The notes under the pieces were generated by a model. That model was not told the origin of the DNA and searched no databases. It saw only the letters and a list, made by a program, of their open reading frames with translations. Shown here piece after piece: positions 36,820 through 47,790 of a DNA stretch of 64,000 bases. The stretch comes from Rhizophagus irregularis (lineage: Eukaryota > Glomeromycota > Glomeromycetes > Glomerales > Glomeraceae). Both the position numbers and the translations under genes were made by a program. The first letter of the stretch is position 1. Every line of letters starts with the position of its first letter. The stretch is from contig NC_089434.1 in assembly GCF_026210795.1 (NCBI RefSeq), forward strand, positions 5,270,001 through 5,334,000. The letters are read 5' to 3'.

Positions 36820-36981
36820 TTATTCAATGAGACCCAATTCTCGATGATGCTTAGGAATAACTACATATGGGTCTTCGTAATACTAAACATACTTTAGTGC
36901 AATCCAGTTCTCTTCGCACAGTTCTTTTTTGAGTTGATCTCGCCATGTGCCCATGTCATTACTACGTTTGGAATGACTCAT
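36820..36981 (-). pseudogene. short ORF with one internal stop, unknown
   Basis: From ATG 36981 the frame reads MSHSKRSNDMGTWRDQLKKE, LCEENWIALKYV, TAG, then YYEDPYVVIPKHHRELGLIE and TAA at 36820-36822. The composition is protein-like on both sides of the stop. It converges with the nuclease-like gene, whose stop is 300 bp away. It could be the last exon of a minus-strand gene whose coiled-coil part is the remnant at 37120-37610. Not recognised. Confidence 0.35.
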
Positions 36982-37119
36982 ACTTTGTGATCATATCTTT
37001 GATTTCTATCAAAGGGTATTTTATAATTTGTAAGATTTTTTTCATTGAAAAATGAAATAAAAGAATATAGCTGATCGATAATGGACCATGGGAACTATAT
37101 TATTAATAATAATAATATT

Positions 37120-37610
37120 ATGAGAAAGCTGAAAAAGAAAGAATTAGGTGATACTGATGTTGTTTCAGGACTAGTGATATTGTCCATTGTCCAGTTCTTT
37201 AATACCTCCAATCTTTTAGACTCACTAAATACTTTTGAAATCTACTCAGCTAAATGAGTATTAGTCTCTTGAAAAAGGATTTCTTTCTCTAATAATACAT
37301 CTTTCATCTGCATTAAATCATTAATCCTTTTTTTTATCCATCAATTCCATTTATGTTAAGGTTAAATCATCTCTCATCCGCATTAATTCATCCTTTTTCT
37401 TAATTTTTCTTCCTTCAGATCTAAGTCAATATTCTTTAGCTTAACATTTTGCCTTGTCTAATTCTCATTTAAGGGAATCCATTTCTGATAAGTCTTTTTG
37501 TATTAAAAGATACTTTATTTCCAACTCTTTTATTTCTGATTGGGAAAGCTTATATCTTTTCCAATTTTATAATGATTTCACTTTTAGCTTTTGCAAGAAA
37601 ATATCTTTAC
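37120..37610 (-). pseudogene. coiled-coil protein remnant
   Basis: The minus strand reads YKLSQSEIKELEIKYLLIQK, DLSEMDSLK, stop, ELDKAK, then KKKDELMRMRDDLTLT, INDLMQMKDVLLEKEILFQE, TNTHLAE, stop, ISKVFSESKRLEVLKNWTMD, with at least five in-frame stops and two frame changes. The heptad pattern and charge are clear. A weaker piece of similar character (QKKRLIER, stop, LEFSELVSDKIDKMEDIVRE) occurs on the minus strand near 55345-55260. No family is assigned. Confidence 0.45.
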
Positions 37611-37790
37611 ATAAGTAAATACTAATCAATTAAGTACCTACCCAATTGGCAATTGGTACCTTTTTTTAATCAATTACCTGATTTATTTAGTAATTAGAAA
37701 TTTGGTTGGATATAAATTATATTTAAAATATATTTAATTTTTTTTTTTTAGATTACTATCATTTCTAATCTTAAACTTGGATTTGAATTA

Positions 37791-38060
37791 CCCTGTAAAA
37801 AATCTGATCCGTATTTTATCTTTCCGTGTTTTTTCTGTAAATGTATCATTTTCATGGAATTAATAGCCTTAAATCATGGAAATTTTCATATTGCTAACAC
37901 GGATATCCGTGAATGTATCATTTTCATGAAATTAATAGCTTTAAATCATGGAAATTTTCATCTCGCTAACACGGATATCTGTGAATGTATCATTTTCACG
38001 GAATTTTTACGGAAGACACAGAGAAATAATGGAAATATTCAGATAAAAATTTTTTATAGG
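37791..38060. repeat. candidate MITE with internal 72-bp repeats
   Basis: CCCTGTAAAAAAT at 37791 and ATTTTTTATAGG ending at 38060 form inverted ends, with ATTA directly outside on both sides (37787-37790 and 38061-38064). Inside, a 72-bp unit starting TGTATCATTTTCATG begins at 37842, 37914 and 37986 (the last partial). It contains CACGGATATCCGTGAA, a palindrome. Because 72 is a multiple of three, a long ORF runs through the copies; I regard it as noncoding. Confidence 0.55.
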
Positions 38061-38444
38061 ATTAGTAAGTTTTAAAAAAACTTTTTTGAATATTTTTTTT
38101 ATATTTATATTTTATATTTAATTTTTTTTATTTATTTTATAGGTATTAGCATTAATTTTTGAATTTGAATTTAAATTATTTAGATTGATAATAATAAATT
38201 TTAAAAATTTCATTTCAAATCACTTTTTTAATATTTAAAAAATATTTATTTATTTTTTTCATTTTGTAAATACTATTGGTTTTGATTTTAATTTGGATTT
38301 GAATTAGTTTGAAACTTTTTTTACTAGATCTTAAAAAGTCTAATATTGTTTGTTTTAATTCAGTAGCTTCAAGAAGGTGTGAACGTCCTTTAAATTAATA
38401 TTTGAGTAAAAGTAAAAACTGCAAGTAAAAATATAAAGCAAAAA

Positions 38445-38603
38445 ATGACTACTGATTTGGAGTTAAAATGTATTTCAGAAAATAATAATAATGGAAATAA
38501 TGAGAAATAAAGGAAATGTAAAAGGTGCCAGAATTTAGGTCATAATTTATATAATTGTAAAAGTAAGATTTTTAGTGAAAAAATTAATATTATAATTAAA
38601 TAG
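38445..38603 (+). pseudogene. zinc-knuckle (CCHC) micro-ORF with one stop
   Basis: From ATG 38445 the frame reads MTTDLELKCISENNNNGNNE, K, TAA (38508-38510), then RKCKRCQNLGHNLYNCKSK to TAG 38601-38603. CKRCQNLGHNLYNC fits C-x2-C-x4-H-x4-C exactly, the zinc knuckle of Gag-like and TE-associated nucleic-acid-binding proteins. A donor-like GTAAG follows the last cysteine. It could be one exon of a retroelement Gag or of a host zinc-knuckle protein; nothing else of either is visible nearby. Confidence 0.5.
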
Positions 38604-39099
38604 AATTTTAGTTCAATTGTAATTTATTAATAAAAAATAAAATTTTACTGCAATACTGCGATTACTGCAATATAATTATATGATTTATTTATACCAGTAA
38701 AATTACTAATTAGAAATTTTTATATTTGAAAATACTATATTAAATATAATTTTAAATCAAGTATTTTACTGAAATAATTTATTTAGCAAATTTTATCATT
38801 ATTTTATTTAAAAAACTTTTATAAATAAATTGTAAATTATATAATTAGAAAAATTTTATATATTTGAAAAAAATATATATTAAATATAGTTTTATCTAAT
38901 TTGCAAATTTATTTAAAATGTTAAATATACCCAAGTAATATTAAAAAATTAGCATAACAATTACCTTTTTTGAAAATTCATATTTGTAAAATTTCTTATA
39001 AAAAAAAGATTGGTTATTCCATAGGACTGATAATATTATTCAATAACTATATTATACTTAAGATTATACCTAATTTTAAATATTTTATAATTAATAATG
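38604..39099. other. AT-rich gap
   Basis: Nothing bounded or coding is visible between the zinc-knuckle ORF and the next MITE. Confidence 0.6.
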
Positions 39100-39247
39100 C
39101 AGTCAACTCTTTTTAAATGCATTCTTTTTAAATGCATGCATTATATATATATTTATTTTCTAAATGCACCCTCACCTCATATTTTTTCAAATTTTCATTA
39201 TAATTCCAAGGAATTCCAAGGGGGGTGCATTTAGAGAAAGTTGACTG
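39100..39247. mobile_element. 148-bp Tigger-like MITE
   Basis: The left end is CAGTCAACTCTTTTTAAATG and the right end, read inward, is CAGTCAACTTTCTCTAAATG. TA follows on the right and a changed dinucleotide (TG) precedes on the left. CAGTCAACT ends with TA insertion are typical of small Tigger/pogo derivatives. There is no coding capacity. Confidence 0.8.
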
Positions 39248-40154
39248 TATTTTAATTTTATCCTTTTTGTTATGGTTTTTAATATTAACATAATTCTAAT
39301 AGGCATAATAAATAAAAATACATAATTCAAATAAATTCTAATAATACTGTACTTATTAAATTTTTCTTTAAATTCTTATATTTACTTTTATCAAAGTTCT
39401 TATATTTAATTATATTTATTTATTATATTTATTAAGAATTTTATTTTACCTATATTTTCCGTGAATTCAAATCTTATTTGGATAGATAGCCGAATATCCA
39501 GATATTACCTGCATATCCGCATTATCTGACAGACATCAACGGATACTAATAACAGATAGACACGCTAACCAAATTTTAAGGATGATTTGCATGATACAAT
39601 CACACGAATTATTGTATAATAACAGATTATCAGAAGTACAAACCATTTTATCCCTAACTGTTCTATAACTGTTCTATACGACAACGCGTTCTTTCACCTT
39701 TAATACATTATTGGATCACCCAAAGAAGCTTTAATTATTATTATTTGGTAATTAAATTTATACTAATTAATTCACTCTTGTATCACCAGTATGACTTATT
39801 ATTATTATATAAGCATTAATTAAAAATTGGATATCCTGAATGTACTAGATATTCATCGGATAATGTAAATATCCGGATTGAAAGATAAACTCAAAATCGA
39901 CACTTAATTTATACTTTTTCTTCAATCTGATTAAATTGAACTGACTGATCTCACATGAAAATTAATCGCTACATGTCTCAGCCATATCTCCGTATGATAA
40001 AAAACCAATTTCACATTTTATACATTTTATTTATAATAAAACGTGTTTTTTCATTATCAAAATGGTTTTTCGCGTCGAGGTTTTTCTTTTAAATATGACC
40101 ACTTTCACCCATGAATCTTTTTCTTTTTAAAAAAAAAAAATTTTTTTTTTTAAG
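39248..40154. other. gap without supported gene
   Basis: 39460-39660 contains drifted GGATA/TATCCG-type words, for example AATATCCAGATATTACCTGC, TATCCGCATTATCTGAC and, further on, GATATTCATCGGATAATG. They may be the worn ends of an element. No ORF is supported. Confidence 0.4.
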
Positions 40155-40397
40155 ATGTTTAACTCTAATCCTAATCCTAAATTTGATACTATCAAGATGT
40201 TAAATTCTACTTCAATAAACAGTTTCTATAACATCTACAACATTGGCTTATCGACTATTAACAACGTAATGCTGAAGTATAGAACCGGCCATTCAGGTAG
40301 TAATTAATTAGAGTCTTTCTATCATATTCTTACCCTCATCATAACATTATTCATTTTTCTAGATTGGTATGGCCGGGTGACCACCAGAAATAGATAA
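40155..40397 (+). CDS. possible two-exon small protein, 58 residues
   Basis: Exon 1 (40155-40296) starts MFNSNPNPKFDTIKMLNSTS and ends LKYRTGHS. A 66-base GT..AG intron (40297-40362) joins it in phase to DWYGRVTTRNR-stop at 40395-40397. The N-terminus is Asn/Ser-rich, with no signal peptide. A long T run precedes the start. The evidence is the splice-site quality and the matching phase only; no family is recognised. Confidence 0.35.
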
Positions 40398-41496
40398 CTT
40401 AGCTCGGGAATATTGTACAGTACGTGTAAGTTTTCTTATTTTATTTTTTATCGTTATCTGTTATTATTAATTTCAAGATTATCTTTACTTATATAAGTAA
40501 TTTTATTTAACGTAGTGTTTTTAAAAATTCATGTGCACACCTCCACATATTTCCGCATATCTCGCACATAATTTTTTATAGTAGCCGTAGTGGAAAATAT
40601 TCAAATAATATTATAAATTTAGAATTGGAATTAAAAATTCTAACGTGCAGTTATTTATCATTTGTGGAGTTTTATTTTTATACAATTATATTCAGTTATA
40701 ATAATATATTATTATTTTCTATATGAAAAATTCTTTATAATAAGAAGCAATTCAAGGAATTAATTTTACATATAATACAATAAACATCATATTTTACTGT
40801 TATAGATTTATATATTTATGAAGTATAAACTATAAAATGCTAGTTTTGAAATTATCTTAAAAAAAAAACGTAATAAAAAAAACGTAAATCACTAAAATCA
40901 GTTTAATAAAATATAGAATACTTGTTCACGTTCTTGATTTCTGATACGTAATTTCTTTTTGATCGATTTCAAATATAAAACATAGAGACACTATCTTTCA
41001 TTTTATCGATGAGTAATTATCTAGAGCTCTCGCTTTGATTGATAATAATGATAACAATAATTTATGATATTCTAGATAATTATCAACAATTTTTTTGATT
41101 CGTTCGTTATATTATTGTGTAAATCTGATTAGTTTCCCTGATATAGATTTTGCCGTGTGGCAGAGTGGCATAAAAATGATTCAAAAAACAGAGAAAACCG
41201 GTGAATTTATTTTCGTACATCATACTTGGCTCTCCTAATGATATTTCTTGATCTGTATCAACCTCATTTACATTTATAAATAATCTTGGCCAAAATTATC
41301 AAGAGATTATTGTCCAAAATTAAGAATTATCTAAACTCCAAAAAAAAATTTCGGTAACGTGACTTGACGAATTTTATTGGTCAGATTTATCTTGTACAGC
41401 ATTTTATATCAGAAAAATTAAGTGAAGGAACATTTATCTTAAAAAGTTCTAGTAAATGAATACTGTTATTACTGTAAGTGCATATTATTATAACAA
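40398..41496. other. gap without supported gene
   Basis: AT-rich. A CGTGTGGCAGAGTGGC stretch at about 41156 looks like a tRNA A-box but has no matching B-box or cloverleaf. Confidence 0.5.
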
Positions 41497-41796
41497 TCAA
41501 AAATAATATAGCACATAGATACTTTGCATGTAGTTCTTAATGAAAAAATATGCAAAGAAATTAGTTTGGGTTCGGCCCTTTGGCGCTATTTCCAACAATT
41601 GATCGTGCTTGCTGATTAAATGTCGCATATTGTGATGGGGTGATGAGGAATTATTATTGTCAACATTGAAAAACAATAAGTTTCTTGGGAAATGAACCAG
41701 ATTAGATTCAGGATCCCAGAATCCCGGTTCATATACAGTAGTACAAAAAATTGGAATGTTTATTAATGTGGCATTGTGGCTGTGTGGCAATGACAT
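41497..41796 (-). CDS. possible 99-residue protein, unknown
   Basis: An ATG-initiated ORF (MSLPHSHNATLINIPIFCTT ... EPGFWDPESNLVHFPRNLLF ... HDQLLEIAPKGRTQTN) with balanced composition in a local G+C rise. The last 25 residues are AT-driven and may be run-on. There are no domains, introns or neighbours to help. It may be an exon of a lost gene. Confidence 0.25.
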   Translation of the reverse strand: MSLPHSHNATLINIPIFCTTVYEPGFWDPESNLVHFPRNLLFFNVDNNNSSSPHHNMRHLISKHDQLLEIAPKGRTQTNFFAYFFIKNYMQSIYVLYYF

Positions 41797-41929
41797 TTAT
41801 TACGTAATATCTTAGGGGTAAAAGAATATGATGTATTATATGCGGGGTTAAGACTTATAACAAATGGATAAATGTCACTGCCCTAAGGTCGCGGTAATTC
41901 ATTTTATTTTTATTGCACTTTTCTTCTAA

Positions 41930-43797
41930 TTTGTGATGTAGAAAATATAATTGCCTGTATGGCATATTTAGTTTGCTTTTCCTTACAAGCTTGAGAATAA
42001 AAACAATAATTCGAATGCACATAAGAAGATATTTCTGTGGCTACCACAAAATCTAAAAAATTTCTCTGAGTTCTGCTACCCCATGCAAATTACTTAATAA
42101 AATAAAATTACTAGATTACGGGAAATTACCGAACAAAATCGGACAATTTTTCCGGGTAATTATAATCACTCAATAATCACAACGTACACAACAATTCTGT
42201 CACCCGAGTGTACTCAAAACAATTAATTGTTACACGAACGATCACTAATAAACTTTAGTAAATCGATTGATATTTCTTTGTAATAAAAAAATAAAATTAA
42301 TAATCATAATTACAATTACTTATTTTTCTTTTAACTTAGATATTGTTTGTATTAAATAAATCTGTCTCCATAAAACGCTTTGAACGTTACATGTTACTAT
42401 TTATTTAATTGGTTCTGGAGTCATAAACGATCCAATTTGGAATACTTTATATGTTTAAATTTATTTGTACTGAAAGAAAACATTACAAATTCTGTAAATA
42501 ACAAAAAACAAAAGAGTTTATTGATTTAGGAAGAGTTTCAGTAAAAAAAACACGAATCAACGTTTCGAAATCGAATTAAAGAATCCATTAACTGTTAATG
42601 AATCGTATTATTTAGATTATCACATGTTAATTTTTAAAAAGTTTATTACAATTATTATAATTAAACCATTCCTAATTGCTGTAATACATCTATCTGAAAT
42701 CCTTTGTTTGAAATTTTATGTGTGCTGAAAGAAAACATTACAAATTCTGTAAATAACAAAAAACAAGGGTTTATTGATTTAGAAAGGATTTCAGTAAAAA
42801 AAAAACAACACGAATCAACGTTTCGAAATCGGATTAAAGAATCCATTAACTGTTAATGAATCGTATTATTTAGATTATCACATGCTAATTTTTAAAAAGT
42901 TTATTACAATTATTATAATTAAACCATTCCTAATTGCTGTAATACATCTATCTGAAATCCTTTGTTTGAAATTTTATGTGTGCTGAAAGAAAACATTACA
43001 AATTCTGTAAATAACAAAAAACAAAAGAGTTTATTGATTTAGGAAGGATTTCAGTAAAAAAAACACGAATCAACGTTTCGAAATCGGATTAAAGAATCCA
43101 TTAACTGTTAATGAATCGTATTATTTAGATTATCCATGCTAATTTTTAAAAGTTTATTACAATAATTATATTAAACCATTCCTGATCGCTGTGAAGAATC
43201 ACTATATTTGTATAATACATATGATTCGGGAATTTGTTTACCCGTCCCTATTACGGCATTTCTTTGATAATCCATATTAATTGGTACGCGTACATCATTA
43301 TTTGTACTATAATCAAAAAACTGGAGTCGGAGAACAATGAGCAAACAAATAAGGAAATTAATTAATCCTTAGAATAGTAGACAGCCAGCCCTTAATTCTT
43401 GTTTTATACATGGTCTTTCTTTCGAAGCTAAATTTCGTTTAAAATATCAAAACATTGAATCATTATTATTTATATTTAATTTATAAAAGTACAAAATCTT
43501 GTACAAACAAATATAAAATATTTATTCTATTTAATTCTATTTCGAAATATCACTTTACAATCAGTTCCAATAATTAAGTATTTTCCTTCAAAAAATGTCC
43601 ATTGACCCAATTGTAATTTTGAGGAGTACCGAATATATTGGTGACTCAGGGTCAACTCAGATAATTTAGGGTTCAGCCTGAATGTTAAATTTTTATCTTC
43701 CTTATCATTTCTAAATTGAGTTTCTTTTATTCCTTTAAACAAAGTTCTTTTAATAAAGAAAAATAGACCGTTCGTTCTAATTATAAGAAGAGATCCA
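41930..43797 (+). repeat. dispersed repeat, copy B (copy A at 1070-2287)
   Basis: Same orientation and order as copy A (see there), longer by an internal triplication at 42470-43182. It ends with the shared GTTTCTTTTATTCCTTTAA, AAGTTCTTTTAAT.AAGAAAA and TCGTTCTAA.TATAA. Confidence 0.7.
42470..43182 (+). repeat. three tandem ~256-bp units inside copy B
   Basis: Units begin CTGAAAGAAAACATTACAAA at 42470, 42725 and 42983 (the last incomplete). Each contains TTTATTGATTTA, AAACACGAATCAACGTTTCG, AATCCATTAACTGTTAATGA and ACCATTCCT.AT.GCTGT. The units are nearly identical, so the triplication is recent. Copy A has a single, more diverged equivalent. Confidence 0.88.
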
Positions 43798-44871
43798 TAA
43801 ATATTTATAAATATATAATAATAAATTTAATACGGTTGATTCATTAATCGTTTACTTTATTCCGAATTTATTTTACTATTAAATTATATAGTCATATCGG
43901 CGGATATGTTCGTTTGCATGTGATAATTTAATAGTGTTTGATTCCCCATTACTATGTATGCAATGAGTCATATCGGCCCATACGTATACTGTGTTGTAAT
44001 GCAAAGAGAAAACAAACTCATTGGATCTGGGGCAAAATCTTGAGGAGAAAAATTGTGTTTCATAATAATAATAATAATAACGTTAGGATGTCTTTAGAAC
44101 GTGAATCGAAACCATATCGTGACCAAGTTGAGATTTTTTCATAGATCTTATATGATTTCACATCATTACGAATAAAGTTGAACCAGGTCTTACAAAAATG
44201 GTTATCAAAATTAACGTTATTGTAAATGCATAATTAAGTTATAGTAAATGTAAGTAAATTAATTTATTTTATTATTCTAACCTCATTATTAAGTACTTTG
44301 ATTTCTTCTCAATTTTGTTATACTTTATCTCTGGCCTGATTTAATTTCAAATTTTGGCAAATTAAGTAATTGGCCCATTTTGAAATGATTTGATACCTTG
44401 AATTGATGTTATATATTTACCATTACTGATTGTTTTCCTATTGGCTAGCTTTCTTCTTATATCATTCTATATATATGATAAAAATTTTTTTTTGACAATG
44501 TTTTTTTCAAACTTTGTTTAAAAATATCTGTTAGAGAGCCAGAATTTTTATCTGTTCTTCAAATAAACTTTAAAAAGACATAATGTAAATAAAGTTTATG
44601 ATAAAAAACTACTATATAAAATTAGTAAGTTGTAAACTTTTAAGTTAAAATTGTGAATTCTTTAAATACTAGTTTAACTTTAGATTTTGTAAAACTTTTT
44701 AATGACTTAATAATAGTTTAATTAGTAAAGTAATTTATATTAAAAAATTATTGACCATTATTTATTCAAATAAAATTTAACCTATAAAATACAAAATATT
44801 TTATATTTGTAAAATAATAATTATTTTAAGAGGTTAAATAAATTAATTTTAATAAACCAAAATTATACTTA
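43798..44871. other. gap without supported gene
   Basis: A 68-residue ORF at 43938-44144 has no protein-like features beyond a poly-Asn run. The rest is AT-rich noncoding DNA. Confidence 0.45.
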
Positions 44872-46097
44872 CAGTGCTGGTAAAAAGTAATCAAAATTGC
44901 AAAAAATGTAATAAATAAGAAACCAATGATTAAAATTGCTTCAAATTTTACAGATTTATTGCCAAATAGGTTAACATTAAGTGTATAAAATTCAGCTTTT
45001 TCTTGTCTTACAATAATTTTTTTTCCAAAGAAACCATTAAAAATTTAAGTAAAGTAAAAATTTAATAAAGATTTAATATTGCTTTTAATTATTAACAATC
45101 AACATATATAATTATAATAAAAAATTATAAACATAAAAATATACTTTTAAAAAAAATTTGGTTGTTATTTAATTAGTTAGTTTTTCTATAAATTAATATT
45201 AATATTATTAATAATCATTAAAATAAAATAAATTTTAGATATATTACATTTGTTTTAATTGACATTTTTCCAAATATTTTAAATATTATTAAACTACTAT
45301 ATATTATGAGCTATAGTACCTTCCTATATATAGTACCTCTCTTGAAAAATTTCATAAAATTATATGGGTATTTTACATTTATCTCGTAATCTAGTGATCA
45401 GATTTGAACTATCTTTTTTTGTCAAAATAAAAAATGATCATTCAAATTGAACTGGTAGATTGTGAGATATTTGCAAAAAATGGAATTTTTAAGTTTTATT
45501 TAGTACTTAGTCAAACCTCCAATTTTTGCAAAATACCCAGGATACTATAGCCTATAATATATGGTAATATTAAAAAACTTTATTATAATCCTTTATTTAA
45601 TTTTGAATTTAATTTATTTTATTAAAATTAAAGGTTAGAACTAAGTTGTGATTAATATAATAAAGAAACTTTGATTTCTTAATAAAATTAGTTTAATATA
45701 AAATTTAATATATAACTATTTAACCTTTAATAAATTGCAATTAAATGTTATATTAAAATTTTCAGATTTTTTATAGATTAAATATACTATTACAATTTAT
45801 TTTTTAAATTAAAAAATCAATTGTAGACAAAGAAATAAAATAAAAGGCTGACAATTTATAAATATATAGTAGTAATATTATATATATTGCCCAAATTATT
45901 TTGGCACTTTACATAGTAAATTACATATAAACTGAATGAATTATAGTATTTTAAATTATAATTATAACATCCTAAAATAATTTTGGCAGCATATATAAGT
46001 AATATTTAGTAAGAATTTACAAAATTTGAAGAAATTTTAATTATTAATTTTTTATTTATCATATTTTTTGCAATTCCAATTATTTTTTGCTAGTATG
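44872..46097. mobile_element. nonautonomous mariner-like element, TA duplication
   Basis: The left end starts CAGTGCTGGTAAAAAGTAAT at 44872 and continues CAAAATTGCAAAAAATGTAA. The right end, read inward from 46097, gives CATACTAGCAAAAAATAATT and GGAATTGCAAAAAATATGAT. Similarity extends through ATTAAAATT.CTTCAAATTT, so the inverted ends reach about 80 bases. TA flanks both sides. No transposase is visible. A second small element (45297-45563) lies inside. Confidence 0.8.
45297..45563. mobile_element. fold-back element nested in the mariner-like copy
   Basis: ATATATTATGAGCTATAGTA at the left pairs with ATATATTATAGGCTATAGTA read inward from the right. The inverted similarity continues inward (TTTACATTTATCTCGTAATC against TTTGCAAATATCTCACAATC), so most of the 265 bp can fold into one hairpin. 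The exact target duplication is uncertain. Confidence 0.7.
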
Positions 46098-46828
46098 TAT
46101 GTGTTTGGCATTTACAAAATATATCAATATACCAAATTATCATTATATATGGGTTATCAGTGAATCATAATGCAGGCCAAACCCAACTTTTGCCAGCATT
46201 ATACAAACTCCAGATAGCTAATTAAATCTTATGTCATGTGATTTGGATAGAACCTTTATGTTAACTCTGGCTAAATTTATAGTGTTGGCCTGAATTAATA
46301 TCAGTGTAACCTAAAGTATCAGTACGATACAATTTATTATATAAAGGGGTAAAGAAAAATGTTACAACTTACAATCCGCTACATAATGCTATATAATTTA
46401 AGATCCAATCCAAATAGAAGTTGAAAAGAAATAGGAATCTGAATCCGAATCTTACTCTAAGAACTAAGAAATATTGAATATACGTTGCAAGTGTTTGGAT
46501 CTTAACTCTAGAGAACATATAAAATAAAAATAATATAAAATCCTTTTAATAAAATTCGTAAAAGGTATTCGTAAAACGATAATATGTTTTATCATTCAAC
46601 GATATATGCTTGCATAAAGGAATACGCAGTTTAGTAGTAGCATTCGCACCTTATATTTCTTGCTGCGCAAATATAAGATGTACAGTATTATGTAATATTA
46701 CGTAAGGTTCCAGGGCGCTTTTCCACAGCCCATTTTTATGCATTATCAACTAACAAATCAGTAACAAGATAATCTACATAAAAATTTGCATATAATCACG
46801 CTCAGTTGTTTTATTTTACAATAAAAAA

Positions 46829-47790
46829 ATGCAAGTTAATACTAGCAATTTAAACAAACGTGAATTTAAAAGAATTGGCTCCAGAAACATGGCAAAAGTT
46901 TGCCGTCTAAAGAAAGTTGTTGAAGAGGTAATTATTATACAAGTGAATTTTATTTTAACGTATATCAAATTTTTAAAACAACTCCATTCATGTTTTAGAA
47001 GATTGAAGTAAATTCTGGTAAAAATAATATTCATTTTTACGGCAATATAAGAGGTATAATGAATGCTTTAAATATTTTTGAAATATATATATATATAAAA
47101 TATAATTACCTTTTGTGAGACCTAAAATAATTTTTTCAAAATTTCGGTAGAATACGCTGATTGCGGTGCTCTTAGTGCCGAACTTATCTGGAAAGATAAA
47201 ATCAATATGGCAATTCAATTATTTCATGTTGTATTGTCCATACATAATGAAGGAATTGCGCATCATGATTTGGTAAATTTTACATTCTTATTTTTCTTAT
47301 TTTGTATTGTTATTATATTATAATTTTAATATTTGTTATTTATTGCATCTGATAACAGCGTTTCAATATTATGATGTTAATTCAAAAAAATATTAAATTA
47401 GCAAATCTTGGTTTGCATCTCAATAAGTATGCATTGGTGTACTATTATGGGAAATATCTAGTGGACATTCCCCGTTTCATCCTGAACCAAGAAATGCATT
47501 TACTTGGAGAATTGTAGAGACAACTGTTCCTAATATACCTAAAGATTATGTAAAAATTTATACTGGTAAATATAATATAATCTTATTCTCTAATTATTTA
47601 AATTATAAATATGCTTACACACACACATATATTTATATTTATTTATTTTTATATATATCTCTCTTCTTGTCATCATTTATGAACAGAATCCACAAATTCT
47701 TGTTATACTGCAAAGGACAATGTTGATGAAAGGAGATATCTCGCGAACGATTCTATACCTGAACTACAACCTGGGAGAAATGTCAATTGA
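46829..47790 (+). pseudogene. protein kinase-like gene, decayed, introns kept
   Basis: Exons: 46829-46927, 46999-47053, 47151-47272, 47359-47565, 47687-47790. The kinase landmarks can be followed. FKRIGSRNMAKVCR stands where the glycine loop should be, then NNIHFYGNIR (usual N-I-x-x-F-Y-G-I), EYADCG (hinge), QLFHVVLSIHNEGIAHHDL (catalytic loop with HHD for HRD) and IKLANLGL (NLG for DFG). Then VLLWEISSGHSPFHPEPRNA appears in another frame. The activation loop and APE are missing and the lysine of subdomain II is gone. The type resembles the TKL-like kinases expanded in arbuscular mycorrhizal fungi. It is not catalytically competent; intron positions survive, so it arose by gene duplication rather than retroposition. 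Confidence 0.75.

Noticed and set aside
37854-38075. 73-codon ORF with internal 24-residue repeats
   Set aside because: It is produced by a 72-bp noncoding repeat inside a candidate MITE; no codon bias or splice sites.
41154-41174. GTGTGGCAGAGTGGC as a tRNA or SINE A box
   Set aside because: No B box at the right distance and no cloverleaf can be drawn.
41878-41906. CTGCCCTAAGGTCGCGGTAATTC looked like the conserved LSU motif CCTAAGGTAGCGAAATTC (possible mitochondrial insert)
   Set aside because: Similarity covers about 20 bases only and the flanks do not match LSU; too short to claim.
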